A stretch of DNA of 64,000 nucleotides from Epinephelus fuscoguttatus (taxonomy: Eukaryota > Chordata > Actinopteri > Perciformes > Serranidae), in assembly GCF_011397635.1 (NCBI RefSeq), contig NC_064770.1, positions 20,429,707 through 20,493,706 on the forward strand, written 5' to 3'. The position numbers were made by a program, and so were the translations under genes. This document shows, in pieces, positions 41,147-54,639 of the stretch. The first letter of the stretch is position 1. Each line of letters opens with the position of its first letter. Below the pieces are notes generated by a model. The model was not told the origin of the DNA. It ran no database searches and worked only from the letters and a program-made list of their open reading frames with translations.

Positions 41147-41838
41147 CAGTGTCAGAAATTAGCAAGGGCCACGGGCCATTTGGCCCGCAATTTATCCAAG
41201 AATGCCCCAAAAGCCATGTTCCGGGGGCCAAAATTGCCCCCAAGTTTTCGAAACAACTATATGTATTTATATTTATACAACTCATTTTCCAGACATAATC
41301 AACAAGATTGCACTGATTACATGAGAGTAATCTGACAGAGAAGGGGAGGGGGCTTTGCTGTACCATAAGTATAAATTAACCATTTCTTGAGTGATCTGTG
41401 TCTACACAATGACAAATTAATGAAAAATTAAGGTAGAATGAATGTTAAATTTTAAATTAACTTACTTCCAGGATTGCATCTCAGGAATTTATAGTAATTT
41501 GGCCTTTTTAACAGTAAAAGTAACTGTAATGTGGTGAAACATTAGTACTGCTATCAGTAGATTAATGGTTAAATCATCACATTTAAACTGGTTGAATTAT
41601 AGGAAATCTCAGTGATATTTTGCAACCATAACTTTATGTAACCCATTATTTATTTCATTTATAATGGTTTCTACTGAAGAGTGAAGACACTATCTTAGTT
41701 GGTTTTGCTTTTCATGTGCTTATTGTTAGAACATAATTACAATTTTTGATGGCCCCCAAACATTTTGAAAATGCCCCCATTGTTTAGACCGTGGGGGCCA
41801 AAATTGCCCCCAAAATATTTTGTTAATTTCATACCCTG
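41147..41838. mobile_element. hAT-type non-autonomous element with exact 8-bp target duplication
   Basis: Starts CAGTGTCAGAAATTA and ends GTTAATTTCATACCCTG, which is an inverted pair. The flanks are AGTGTGAT at 41139-41146 and AGTGTGAT at 41839-41846. Inside are two same-orientation copies of a 'gggggccaaaattgcccc' block, near 41223 and 41803. No transposase frame. 8-bp duplication and CAG..CTG ends are diagnostic of hAT. Confidence 0.85.
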
Positions 41839-42280
41839 AGTGTGATCAGAACCTACAATGAGGGCACACGGTTTCCATATAACAGGACTGCCAAGGTAAA
41901 AGGTGTTGTTTCCCTGGAATCCATTTCAACTCGGGAGTTGATAATTCCAACTCAGTACTCCCGACTTCTGATCTAAATGCATCTGCTCAGGAAAACATGG
42001 ACACCCACAGCAAACCGATGTTTGTACAGCAAGTTTCCGAGCTTCACAAGCATTTACAGAGGACCTACATCGATTACCACAGCACCATTAGCAAAGAGAA
42101 ACAGTGTATAAAACAAGTCAACTGTCTCGCTCATCTTTGCATTTAAATAGCAAACAGCTGAAACTGTGTTAACAGCTGCTGAATGCAACCAACAGCACAA
42201 AGCTGCAAAACTTGTTTGCACCTATTTTCAATGTTACAGCACATTCCACAACACAAACACTACATTAAAAAGCTACATAA

Positions 42281-42283
<3 letters not shown>

Positions 42284-42314
<31 letters not shown>
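42284..42314. repeat. Poly-A run
   Basis: About 30 consecutive A. No source gene or retroposon body was recognised next to it. Confidence 0.9.
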
Positions 42315-42316
<2 letters not shown>

Positions 42317-43574
42317 TACAGGTAATTGTGCTGGTTCACTGTGTGTCACCACATTACTCTGATGTCAGATGTGTTTAGATGAATCTTGCCATAGTTTCTG
42401 ACTTGAATGACTGTTACTTTGCAATTTTCCATGTCTGGGGTTATTTTTTTCTGAGTTCCAAGTACAATGGAAAACAGCATTTTGCTTTGCAGTGGCACTG
42501 TCAGCCTGTAGTCTTCCAACATGCGTATAAAGAAAACAAAAGGTGCAGGTGAATAAAATAATGAGAAACTAACCAAATGAGTAAAATCGTTGCCAGGCTC
42601 TACAGTCAATCAGAGTGCTGTCTATCACAGACTCAGCCTCTGTTGCTTATTCAGCCATTAATGTATCAACTGCATCGGGGAAGCCAAAAATCATGGGCAA
42701 TGGTCAGCCACAGACTCTCAACTACAACCCAACGGAATCTTAAGGCCGACTGTAAACTCAATGTGTCAAGGCATGTTATGCTCTCCAATAACGCTGGTGT
42801 GCTTCCAAGAGTTTTCAGTATTTCATCCAATTTTGTCCTTCAGTTTTGTGAATACTGATAGGCTGAGCAAGAGCAGCGACTTTAAATGTATTATTTGATG
42901 TGTTTTATAACCAAATTAAGAGACAGCATTAGTCAAACAAGTAATTCATCATTAATGTGTCTAATTATCTGTTAAGAAAAGGTTAAGCAAACCTAATTGA
43001 GCATGTCCCACTGCAATTTCTTGCTTACTCCATTCAAAATCAATTAAGCATCTTAACATTAAGTATTATCAGCAATTATAATTCAATCCAAACACTCACA
43101 GCCGCATAAAAAAGTGCTGTGCACAACTATACAGATATCATAGACACACTCAGCATACTAATAAACTCCCCACATTTCTCATAATTGTACAGTGTGAGGT
43201 GTGTGGGTACTGCCAAAGGAATTATACACTAATAATATTCCAAGGCACATTAATTATTCTGCCTCTATTCACCTTGTATTGAGTGCGATTGGTCTGTTGC
43301 TACCCTGTTTGAGTACCTCTGAAACTTGGCTTCAAGAAAAACTAATGTTGCCAAGGTTTCTATAGCAACACTCCCTTTCTTGGCCAGTGTACTGTATTTT
43401 TATTCTCGATGGTTCCAGATCCTACTTTTGGATGCTTACCAATTCAATAGTAACCATGACCTGTGCGACTTGAGTGTGTTTATAGACAAACACGAGAGAA
43501 GTGCAACTCGGGTCTACCAGTTACAGCGCGCAGAGAAATCTGGGCAGCTTTGTTTACAGCTGTCTTGTGGGTAT

Positions 43575-45116
43575 TTAAAGATGCAGTTGGTAACTTTTAT
43601 AAAGATAGATCTTTGTCATAATTTGTGAGACAGTCACAACATCCACACAGGAGCACATGAGACAAATAGTCTGTAAGAAAAAGAAAAAATCAGGTTTCAC
43701 CTCCTCCTCCTCCCCCTAATGGCTTTTGCAAGACTCAACCATGGCTCAAAACAACCAGTCAGAACTTAAGACGCTCTAAACACAACTGCCAATCATGTCA
43801 ATCGCTGCTTGTGAACTGTGGTCAGACTGTCAAACCAGACGGTGCAGATTATCTATAATAATAAATATATTCACTTCATATGTTTTCAGAAACATATTTT
43901 AGTGAACTGTTTAGCAGGGTCTGAAATTAACATCCGCCAAGCACCAAATGCAAATGGCAAGTAAATCTCCAAGGGTTACCCGCCACACTGGTGGGTAAAT
44001 GTTTGTACCAAAATAGTCTATCACATTTTAGTGTCATTTAGGGGCACACTGCTCCGCTGCTGTCAGTGTCAGAGTTTCACGTACGCACATACACTACAAA
44101 AGTGTTTATGTGTGTTTTAACAGTGCCGCAAGCTGACCGTCTCAAGCGCTGTAAGTTTTGCAGCACTGTTTGCAGCGGGACATCAGCTGATATGCTAAAA
44201 TATCACTTGCCGCCATTCTGCTGCTAGCTGCTGTTAAGCTAATGGGTAGCTGAGGGTTATGAGTTGCTCCCATACTTATGATGGTAATAAAATAATAACA
44301 TGGAGGCTCTGTAGTCTGAACCAGGACTGCAAACTATTGCCTCCCACATCGTCAATGACAGCGCATTAGGGCTTCATTTCTTCTGTTCTTACCTTTCATA
44401 ATGAAAGCCCTAGACATATACATTGCATCACCGCTTACCAGATGGAACGTATTCACATACTGAGGCTGTTCCGATGATTTTTTTTTTTTTTTTTTTTTTT
44501 TAATTTTGCTCTGACCACTACTTTAAGTTTGTATTCAATATAATACCTTATTGTCGCGGTAAAATGTACTTAAACATTTGTATATGTGACACAAAAAGGC
44601 AACTTATTTTTTTGGCCAGTAAAAAAAAATATACTTGGCTGGTGGATTTTTTTTTTTTTTTCATTGTTTAGTCCTCTTGGCAGGTGAGTCAAAAGTTAAT
44701 TTCAGACACTGCTGTTTAGCCACAAAAAGAGTTTTGAGTTTGCTCCGGTCATTGCTCACTGTATCCATCATGGCCACGGGGTCACATACTTCCTCGTTTT
44801 ACAGCTTAAAAGTACTCTTAATTATGTTTCTGAAAACATTTGAGGCAAGAAAAAGGTGATACAGTAACAGTCTGCATTCATGTGTGATCAGTGCTGTGTT
44901 TGACAGTTTGACTGCAGTTCATGAAGTGACTGACATGATTAACAGCTGCATTAGAGACTGATTGGTTGTTATTGAACACGTGGTAAAAGCCATTAAAAAC
45001 GCTACAAGGCAATAGAGTAGGCAGATTATCTTTCTCATTTACCACTGTGTGGATGTAGTGACAGTATCAGCAATTGTGACAAAACATTTCTATAGAAGAC
45101 ACCAACTACAGCTTAA
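43575..45116. mobile_element. Palindromic TTAA-flanked element, copy 3, split by a hAT insertion
   Basis: TTAA at 43575-43578 and 45113-45116. Left arm 43575-43914 and right arm about 44720-45116 mirror each other: 'gcagttggtaac' against 'accaactacagc', and 'gttttcagaaacatatttta' against 'taattatgtttctgaaaac'. Removing the hAT element and one duplication leaves about 737 bp, close to the 780 bp of copy 2. Confidence 0.75.
43915..44711. mobile_element. hAT-type non-autonomous element nested in the TTAA element
   Basis: Starts CAGGGTCTGAAATTAAC and ends GTTAATTTCAGACACTG. Exact duplications CTGTTTAG lie at 43907-43914 and 44712-44719. It contains poly-T tracts at 44479-44502 and 44647-44661. 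Its ends are close to those of the 41147-41838 element, so both were probably moved by related transposases. No transposase frame. Confidence 0.88.
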
Positions 45117-46109
45117 AACCACAAAAAACAAAATTTAAAAAGATTCATTGATTCCAACCATTTATCGTAAAGTCAGAAACTTAAACAGGTTTCCCTAGTA
45201 TTGACTACAGGCTTACTTCATGAGTCAGTGCAAGAGCGCACGTAGTGACTCAAGTAGACTAAGCATGAGTCAGGCACATCATAAACAGGAAAAGGGAAGA
45301 ATCATGCCAGTCCATTCAGGTTTAACTTCCAGCTGGCTAGGATGAGCAAGCCAAACTCTACCCGGAATCAGGAGACATTTCTACAACTGCCACACACACA
45401 ACCCCCTTCTTCCTCTGAACTCCCCCTTCCCCCACACCCCCCTCTCTCCCCAGGAGGTAGGTTCGTTGCTTCTGACTGAAATCTGGATAACAATACTATT
45501 CTCAATACAGCAAACATAAACTGGACTGTTGTTCTGGGCCATATAAAACTTGAGATCGCATACTGCTAACCACATGATAGTCCCAAGAACCATCACACAA
45601 GCCTGTCTTTGATTTAACCCTTTTCTAAGTTTTTAAACAATATATTACAATTGTTAATATTTTGTATGTTTGTAAAAAAATTCAGTGACTCTGGTAAATG
45701 TCTGAAAACTTTGTAGGAGAGTCTACCTCACCAGATAACATTACCTTTTCACAGAGACTGAATGTGCAATTTTTTCCAGAAGGGCGTCCAGTTTTTGGAA
45801 ATCCAGCAAATCGTTTGACTTGGCATGCATCTTGTAATCCATTTATGAATTCCACTAAACAGAAACAGAAACCAAAAACCGAAAAAGGGCAAGACGAATC
45901 ACACAGAAGTTTGTTTTCTCTTTTTCTCTCATCCAAAACACAGGAGAGATTTGTTCTTCAGGCACCAGTATGTAATCCAACAGAACACGGTGAGTAATCC
46001 TTAGTGTCTTCCAAGCGGAGTTTGAGGGTGGCTGCTCCACAAAAAAGGCCCCAGCCTGGAAACAGTGGGTCCAGCCGGGGAAGGAAAGGCTGTGGAAGCC
46101 TACAGCCGG

Positions 46110-46660
46110 CAGGCTGTTAGCTGTGTGAACCGGTCCTCTCTCTACCCCATCCCCCTCTCAGCAGTACAACGGCCCAGTTGCCACAGGCTCTTCGCTCCAT
46201 TGTGTCCTCTCCAGGGCCTCCCCAACTTAAACTGACACAAACCGAAAGCAAGACGGAGAGGGGAAGGCGAGAGAGGGGAGAGAGGGCTCCGATAAGATCC
46301 AGGAGGAGCACTTATTTCCTCTGGCTCGCTCTCTCACCCTCTCTCTAGCACAGGCAGACCAGCATGCAGTTACTCAACAGTAAAAATGGCTCTGCTGCTT
46401 CCTCATTCAGCGGAGCCTCAGCCCACACACCCCTCCCTCCCGCCCTCGCTCCTACACGCTTGCTCATTCCACCCCTCCCCTCTTTCCCCATCAATAGCTT
46501 GAGGTCCTTGCTCTCTCCTCTCTCTCTTACACCTTTAACACCCCACCCCCTTCCTGTCTTTTTCTCTGTCCATTTCATCATGCCCCACCCCCACTCACTC
46601 TCTTCCCTCAGAGTGATCTTGTATATGCCTCCCCCACCAATTTAAGGACTCCCTTATCTG
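46110..46660. other. C/T-rich, low-repeat island in BRD4 intron 1
   Basis: The plus strand is strongly pyrimidine-rich (runs such as 'cccctcccctctttcccc'), so the BRD4 sense strand is G/A-rich. It differs from the AT-rich surroundings. It could be an alternative promoter or first exon, but no ATG-donor combination that joins in frame to the exon at 28939 was found. Confidence 0.3.
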
Positions 46661-47204
46661 CACTCTGTCCTGTCCTCATACACCTCATATTGTGGCAGGG
46701 CTACTTCAATCAAAAATACAACAGTCTTTTGATAAACTGTTGAGGAGACTGTTGTGGCTGACATTGAGCCACATCAATAATACAAACTCTACAGTCCCAA
46801 AAACACTCTAAATCTAAATCAATTCAAGGCTTTGATCAGTATTAACAAAATGACCGCTTATCCAACAAACAAATTCAATTTGGTCCAATTTCCGTGAAAT
46901 TAAAAAAAATAAAAAGACAAGTGTGTTTGTGTGGCCATTTGACCCCTAAGGCCCCTTAAGTCTCTGTTAATAGAGACCAGAAGTCATCACTAATAGTGAG
47001 AACCAGAGTGACAGCTCACTCATATGAACAGGTCCACCACAGGTTAGATGCTGATTGGCAGAACCGCGTTATTTACGCCTCGTGTATGAAATATCTGTAA
47101 CTTCACCATGCATTTTATTAACACATTTGGTCTTGGATCCCATTGCTCCCTGTGTTCAGGTGCTTTTTCACTCCCAGCAGTTCTTGTACCCATATAACTC
47201 AAGT

Positions 47205-47545
47205 TAAGGCCCTGACACACCAAGCCGAAGGTTGGCCGTTGGTCACTGTTAGTGAGCATGTGTGTCCTGTATTGTTGGCCCTAATTGGCTCTTGTTGGCA
47301 TCGTAGATGGCAGAGCCTGGCAGTGAGTGAAATTACACTGACTGGCAGTTCAGCTCAGTGCACAAGAAAAGAAACGGAAGTGAGGAAAGTAAACAAACCA
47401 CCGTATAGATTTATTTACACTTACGCAGGTGCAGGACGTACATACTATTTGGCCATTATCTGCAGTCTTTGTGGTGTGTTCGGGTGCAATTTTTTCGGAG
47501 AAACACAGGTGATATGAAATGATGTAACGGACGGATATTGACATC
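47205..47545. repeat. Dispersed repeat beginning 'aaggccctgacacaccaagcc'
   Basis: The opening block and 'aacggaagtgaggaaagtaa' are features of fish repeats known from memory. The boundaries are uncertain and no protein frame is supported. Confidence 0.4.
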
Positions 47546-48256
47546 CCTAGTTCTATGATGTCAGTTTGATGTATCTGGGCCTTTACATCTAGTAAATACT
47601 ATAACTGACGGCAGAATTTACCAGTGAAAACACTGGATGTTTTCGCAACCACAACATAAAGGATTGTGCCGTTTATCACAAATGCAGTTGTACCTGCTGT
47701 CTTACATTCAACACGTAGCTCACTCACCAGAGCAGCTCCAGTCTGTGTTCATCTTTGCCGTCTGTGACAGCCATCAGAGTTGATAGGCAATTATTCATGA
47801 CATGTAACAACTCAGCTGTGGACAGGACATTGAGCGGAGCTGCTGTGGCCAAAGTAGCACATTTTTCAATTAGTTAATTTTTTCAGCTATTGAGGGTACG
47901 ACCAAATCATGTGCTGGCACAAACAACTGGGGGAGAAGGTAGCATCAGTGCTACTAGTGGAGAAGTTAGTCTGGAGCTCTGCCACATGGTAATATTAAAC
48001 TGCCTGTAGATTAAACTAATTAGTATTTGCACAATCCCACAATAAACGTGCATGAAAGCAGACGCTGCACAGTGAGCACCTCAAGACTGCAGGTAAACTC
48101 ACATCATTAACCTGAATTCAGGACACAACATAGGGCAGCGTTAACAGTCAAGCTGGGCCTGTAAAGGAAAACTGAAGTGAGCGGGTTAGAGTGTGACAGA
48201 AAGAGTGCAAACGCATGGGACCACCCACCGTGCCTTCCTGTGGCAGAGCAGCCTTA

Positions 48257-48908
48257 GGCCCCATTTAGACGACAACGATTTCAACTGAAAACAGTAAACT
48301 TTAGTTGCGTTTTGGCCGATCGTTTACATGACAGTGGCGTTTTGGGTGCCTGAAAACGCAACAATTTGAAAACGGGTTCCAGAGTGCAATGTTTTGGAAA
48401 CGGCAGCGTCTCCGTTGTCATGTAAATGTGTAATATGCAGTTCCTCTGAAAACGGAGACTTTTCGCACATGCGCATTATGGTTCCAGTCACTAGGCATGC
48501 CAACCGTCACAACAACAATGCTGAGCACTGTTTGCGCTGCTCACCCTGTTGATCTGAAGTGAAGTGTAGATCTGTTACTGTAGCAACTCCACCTTGTCGT
48601 CCATCCAGACAAAGTTATCTGTGCATGCTTTCGCCAGTGTGTCTTCTTTGTTTTGGTTTGTAATCATGGAGTTGGAGAGGAACACACTTCAGCGCAGGCG
48701 CATGGCATCATGCCGTGGTGTTGCTTTGCAAATTTACACTGCCACCCATTGGCCTGGCGTGCATACTACAGCGTTTCCAGTAGATTTTGCGGCTCCGTGT
48801 GAACGGGGATCGTTTCAATAACGTCGTCATATAAACGCAGACGTTTTTTAAAGCGCAAAGGACAGACTTTTCCGTTTTTACTGAAATTGTTGTCATATAA
48901 ACGGCCCC
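48257..48908. mobile_element. MITE with about 26-bp inverted ends and TTA flanks (Harbinger-like)
   Basis: The left end (48257 on) GGCCCCATTTAGACGACAAC and the reverse complement of the right end, GGGGCCGTTTATATGACAAC, match well. TTA flanks both sides (48254-48256 and 48909-48911). Inside are several 'cgttttgg', 'gaaaacg' and 'catgtaaatg' pieces. A 3-bp TTA duplication suggests PIF/Harbinger; there is no transposase. Confidence 0.65.
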
Positions 48909-51900
48909 TTAAGTTATGACGTTCATGACAGCATGGTGACCACACTGTGATGTGACTATGAAACCACTTGGCTCAGTGAGATCTTATCAAAAGATAGGAC
49001 TAAATTTGGTTCTTAGTAAGCCAAGTAAATACCAAGTAACAATTTTTATACCACAATTACCAAAATACAGAAGTGCTAGTAAATGCAACCTTATAATAAA
49101 TGCCTGTAAACGGGACCAAAAGCAGCAGGGATCTCTCTGTGCAATGACTGTAGAATCAGGGATAAGAATAGCTGCCGGGCAAGAATCACAATTGAAGATG
49201 CAATCTCAAGAGACAGATGTGACATATAGAGACTCTGTTTACTCTGTACCAATCATCCAACCTGCCTGACAATGCTGCCTCTTAACCCTGCTGTAGTAAC
49301 ACCAGACTTTTAACCTTCTGTTCACTACCCACCACACGGAACAGACAGAACATGAGCAAATCCTAGGGCAAGTGAGAGGCAACAGTTTGATGGTGAGGGG
49401 ATATCCCTGACGTTTCACATCTTTATGTAACTACCTAAGCCATAAAATATTGCCTTATATGTACCTTATATGACTGCTGACCTCTCACCTCACAATCAAT
49501 CTTGAGTCTCATCTGCATGCAAACAGGCACACACCCAGTTTCAAAATCAGTCAATTGTCAAAAACCCCAAGAGACCAGGCGGGTAATGAGCCACTCTATG
49601 CAATATATATAGACACACAGGTGACTGGTGAGTGCAATGCAATGCACAATGTCAGTTTTCCCAAATGAAACAAGCAGTGGCTCATCTGTGCTGCAACCAG
49701 ACACTGACGGTGTCCTCGCAGACCCACTTCCCTGTCCACATGCCATATGCACCATTCTCAAAGACAATACAGCAGCTGCCAGAGTGACAAAGCTCCAACC
49801 TACAGCAATTCAGAGGAGGCCAAACCGATGGTCCTGTCACTGGAGGGGTGTGGGGGGAGATCGTATTCAGACACACGGAAGGAGGAAGGGAGGGATGATA
49901 GTGAGAGGAAGGGGGAAAGGGGAAGGAGAGGGTTTCCTTTAGACTGGGGGTTGGGTCAGACGGAGAAGCAGCAGTGTGCGCAGAGATGAGACTCTGCGAG
50001 AAAGTCTGAGGCACTTCCATTAATCATCAGAGCACCGGAGAAGCTGAAATCTACAGGGACTAGAGTGGAGAAACAGGGAACAGGCAATTTGCCAACTTGC
50101 CATGTGGTTGCATGGACTTGTATTCAGTTATGCATTGAGAAAAACAATAGGAAAAAGACAGGTGGTGAAAGAGGTACTTGGTAGTAATAACAACTAAAGC
50201 CTTTTAGTCATTAGAGAATTAACTGAATCTAACAGATAATGCCTCTGCACTTATAAAATCTTGCTTTTTACACCCACAAAACCTGTAATTATTAAACAAT
50301 CTGGCAATCTCTTTATGCCAGCAAAACAGAAAACAGATATATATATTGTCTAGACTGACGCTACAGTCTAGATCTTGGATGAGGGAATATGTTATGCCAA
50401 TTCAAGAGGCACTCCAGTGATTTTACGCATGAAATACAGTTTGCTCATTTTGTGGAGTACTACTCAGCCTGTGAAATCAGCTGTATCATATCTGGGGGAG
50501 CCGTCTAAGTTTGAAAAAACAACCCTGATGATATCATCACAATCGTCAGACTTAATCTTTTTAAACAGAAAGCCTGTGTTTGAATGGAAGTGGCCATTTA
50601 GGAGGTAGAGGAGTCTAATGAAAGAAAGCTTGACCCGCAGCACACACTAAAAGTCGGGATATCTGTTCCTCTGCTGCTTCAATTTTGCCCATTAATTTTT
50701 AAAGAGCTTCTTATGAGTCCTCCAGCTTTATGGAAATGCAACACTGTACTAGTTCACTGGAGCACCCATTTAGACCTCTCTACACTTAGTAACCTCTGCA
50801 TTTTAGAAGTGATTAAGAATTTTAGTTTCAAAGCACATCTGGGGCTTCTCCCTGCATAGTTACCTTTCAACTTTTTTCTGTCAACCATGTAGACAAAGAC
50901 CTCTGACAAAGCTGCTCAACTTTTTAGTGACATTGTTCTGTGCCCAAGTATCATCTATGTGACGAGTTTAAGTTGTTGCTACAGTATACAAACAAACATA
51001 CATACATACGTACAAAAGCACCCCAACTGCAAGATCCCAAGCCGATACATAGGAATAAACCTTCGCATTATGCCTTGTAATTGTATTTTTGAGATAACGA
51101 CAAAAACAACCCTCTGGCCTGCCTTCCTACTTTTTTACCCATGGCCGTGCAGTTCAGAGGATCGATGACACAGTGTTTACGCAAATAAAATGAACTGGAT
51201 TTTGGGGTCAAGTGTACTCGCATCTGGGCCAAGGTTCCTGATGTGAAAGCCTCTTTAAATATTAGTATTTAAATAGACTTCACAGTGGCTACAATCAATA
51301 TCTGTATCCATAAATGTAATAAAATGACGATGTGAAAGGCGTCACTCGGACCGATAAACCCACAGAGAATTATCAGCCAAAACTACCAACGGATTTCAGA
51401 GCGTTATAGCTTGTACCAACTCATTCAAGCTTTACTATACTGAGTCACTCTTTTCAGTGAAAAGGCTCCAAATACACACTGTGCACTTTCTGCTAGGCAC
51501 CAAAGCAGAAAGACACAGTTAGCAAATAGCTGGTGAACATGGCAGAGCATTGAGCAACAAAAGTGCCAGATATTTCCCTCAGGAGTTGGGAGAGACCAGA
51601 AACAGAGCTTAGTGAAAGTGAATATTTTGATTACATTCACCAGATGGAAATTTCAGTCCCGGTTCCAGACTTGGGGGACTTCAAGGTATTACCCACAAGA
51701 CACGCTGTCTCATGCCATACACCCTGGCACCGCTGTTCACAGTGGCAGTTAAGATGCAGTCAGATCTTGACATAATAAAATGGAAACTGCGAGTATATGG
51801 CTTTAATGTAAGTAATGTTTCAAGCACTCTGACAACTCTTGAGAATTTTAATTATAAGACCACAAAATTGCTGCTTTTGGAAAGTCAAAGTTGCAATAAA

Positions 51901-52706
51901 TAACTGCTTTCCATAACATAGCGCATTACTTCTGAAATGGGTGACTAACTCTTAGTAAGGGGCATTTTTTGACGTGTTTGTGAGCTCTGATTTATGTAGG
52001 GTATGACTAAATTGTGTCAATGTCCACTCCAAATAAAGCACAAAGAAGTACTGTTAAAATTAAAAACAAATTCAACAGATTATTGAATTTTTTGTTATTT
52101 ATCGAAAGCCTCCCACTTCCCCAAAAATCCCTTTGCTCATTATTCACATCAGATGCCACAGGATGTAGCACTGAATTTGTTCTAACCAACATGGATTATA
52201 CTGAGCTTTGCTTTGTAAATTTGCTGCCATTGGACAGCAACATTATGGGATAGTGAACTGACCTTTGAAAATGACATGGGTCATGAGCAAACTCTTGCTT
52301 TTAAAGTGACTATTAGCTAAGAGTCTCTAAATGTGATGAAAAACAGGAATCAGGGACTGGTGTTAGATTGGCTGATTTAACAACATTAAAGCCTAAAATA
52401 ATATGGGCTTAAAAGCAAACCATCACTAAACATTTTAGAAATGAAATACAAAATGTATAAGCTGGAAAAGAAATATTACTTATTAGTCATCACAAAACAA
52501 TAAAAAGATAGTCAATACTGTCTATTACATCCCAGTATGCCACTATACAACAAAGACGCACTGTTTTAAACGCGGTCAGAGAGCAACCAAAAATTCCTCA
52601 CTCTGTAATAATGCTTTCTCAGTCGCAGCAGTAACATGATGGTAAACCTCATGACACACTCTTGTCAATGATTCAAAAGTGATAAATGAAGCACATACAC
52701 TCACAC

Positions 52707-52734
52707 TCACACACACACACACACACACACACAC
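52707..52734. repeat. (CA)n microsatellite
   Basis: About 14 CA units, preceded by 'acactcacactc'. Confidence 0.95.
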
Positions 52735-53059
52735 AATAATAGATTTTGTTTGCTCGCTCATTTGTTCCCTGACCACACACTCCTTTTCATTCAGAGGTCA
52801 TTCACAACTAGGCCAAGGATGGTGTTACCATGGCAACTAAACCAGAGAGAACAGAGCCAAAAAAAGGAATTTAAAAAAAATAAGGCAAAGGGAAAAAAAA
52901 AACAAAAAAAAACGGGCGAGAAAAGTATGCTCTTTAGTGTAGAACATGATAACCAAAATCTCAGCCAGAAATAAATCAGATCTGAGTCTGTAGAATGAGA
53001 AGCACACACATGCACGTTTTCTTGGCTGGTAAATGGAAAACCAAATATCATTATACTGG

Positions 53060-53395
53060 TAGGGCTGGATAATATATCAATATTATACTGATACTGTAAT
53101 ATAAGACTAGGTGTCGTCTTAGGGTTTGGAATATCGTAATATCATAAGTGTTGCCCTTTCATTGTGTTAAAGGCTGCATTACACTAAAATGATGCAATTC
53201 TCTGAACTTAAGAGACTCATCTAGCTGTTATTATTTGCCTTCAAGTCATTATGTCAACATTACTATTGATTATCAAAAATCGCATTGTGTAAATACAACG
53301 TGAAAGCACCAATAGTCAATGCTACAATATTGTCGCTAAATCAATAAAGGCATTTAGTCAAAATATAGTGATATTTGATTTTCTCTACACCGCCT
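53060..53395. repeat. Dispersed repeat ('tagggctggataatatatc' type)
   Basis: It has 'taatatcataagtgttgccc', 'aaggctgcattacac', 'gtgaaagcaccaatagtcaa' and an 'atagtgatatttgattttc' end. This ordered set is recognised from memory as an abundant fish repeat. No coding frame. Confidence 0.6.
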
Positions 53396-54639
53396 ACACA
53401 TTGAGTTCTTCTGAGTTATGTAATTAAAATCTCAGCTCTGTAAAAACCTAACACTACCAGGTATCTCCAAGCACTTTGACCCAGCCTTTGTTTAAAACTA
53501 CATCAATTCCAGCCAGCAGAATTAATTTCCAGTCATGTTAATAATAGCTCTGCCCTCTGAGACTGTTTGATTTACTGCTTTCCTGGTAAATGTGTGCCCT
53601 TTGACCCAATTTGTCCTCTGTTTACACACAGCGTTGACAGAGATAACACTTCTAATACCTAATCAGTGGCAAGTTAATCACAAAACTGACCTTTGGCTTT
53701 GACTCACTCTCAATACATAGTTACAAGTCTGCATAATAGACAGACAAAAGACCAAAAGTACATGGGTCTATGTGCACCTTTAGGCAAGGAAGAATATCCC
53801 AGCAGGCACGTGACTTCAGGTGGGCTAATATCTGCAATTAGAGCTTCCAACTACTATAGCGATAATCAAGCATTACAAATCACAAAACACAGTTCATAGC
53901 TGTTGAATTGAGGATTCATCCTACAAGAAAAACAGCAGGGACAGGATGCTAAGTAACGGGCCTCTGCTTTAGTTATCTGTTTGAGCACAGCAGTCGGTTG
54001 TATGCCACTGCTTTATGTCTGTATAATACCCCACCGTACTCGTGTCATACAGGCACCATAGCTCTAAACGCATCTGTGTGAAATACGATTTCATTGCCAG
54101 ATGTGGTGTATAAGACGATAAATTGCAAAGTAATGACTGCTGGCGAGCGACCATCGTCGAGGAGCCAAGATCCCAACGTTAGGCCACAGGGCATAGATTA
54201 TTGCCTGGGTTTCGTAATGGTCGTCAGTGCTATGCACAGCAGAGCTAAAAGCGCACAAAGATACACACTTATTGTCTCCAAGATCGTGGCAGCAAGCTCT
54301 GGAAAATGAACATTACAGTCCTATTTTGTGTTATCTGCCCCACTGACTGCATTCTCATCAAATAGCCTCAGTCTGAGTGTGCGCCATCATCACCGTGACG
54401 GCGTCACCGTCTCCCACAACACAAGACGAGTCGACGAGCAAACTAGCAATAGATGCCCAACACGGTGGTCGTCGCAGCATTTGTCGGGCTATTTGCAGCG
54501 TAATTGTGGCCAACAGTGGGTGAGACAGGCAAGGGATGTCAGATAGACACACAATGTAGATGCCGTTATTGTGTCTTTTGATAGACAACTGCCAACTAGC
54601 TTTAGCTAGGAAGCTAGTTAGCCAGAACAGGCCGCCGTG

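Noticed and set aside
45698..45997. 99-codon plus-strand frame followed by a donor-like gtgagtaa
   Set aside because: No recognisable domain, antisense to the BRD4 intron, no partner exon found.
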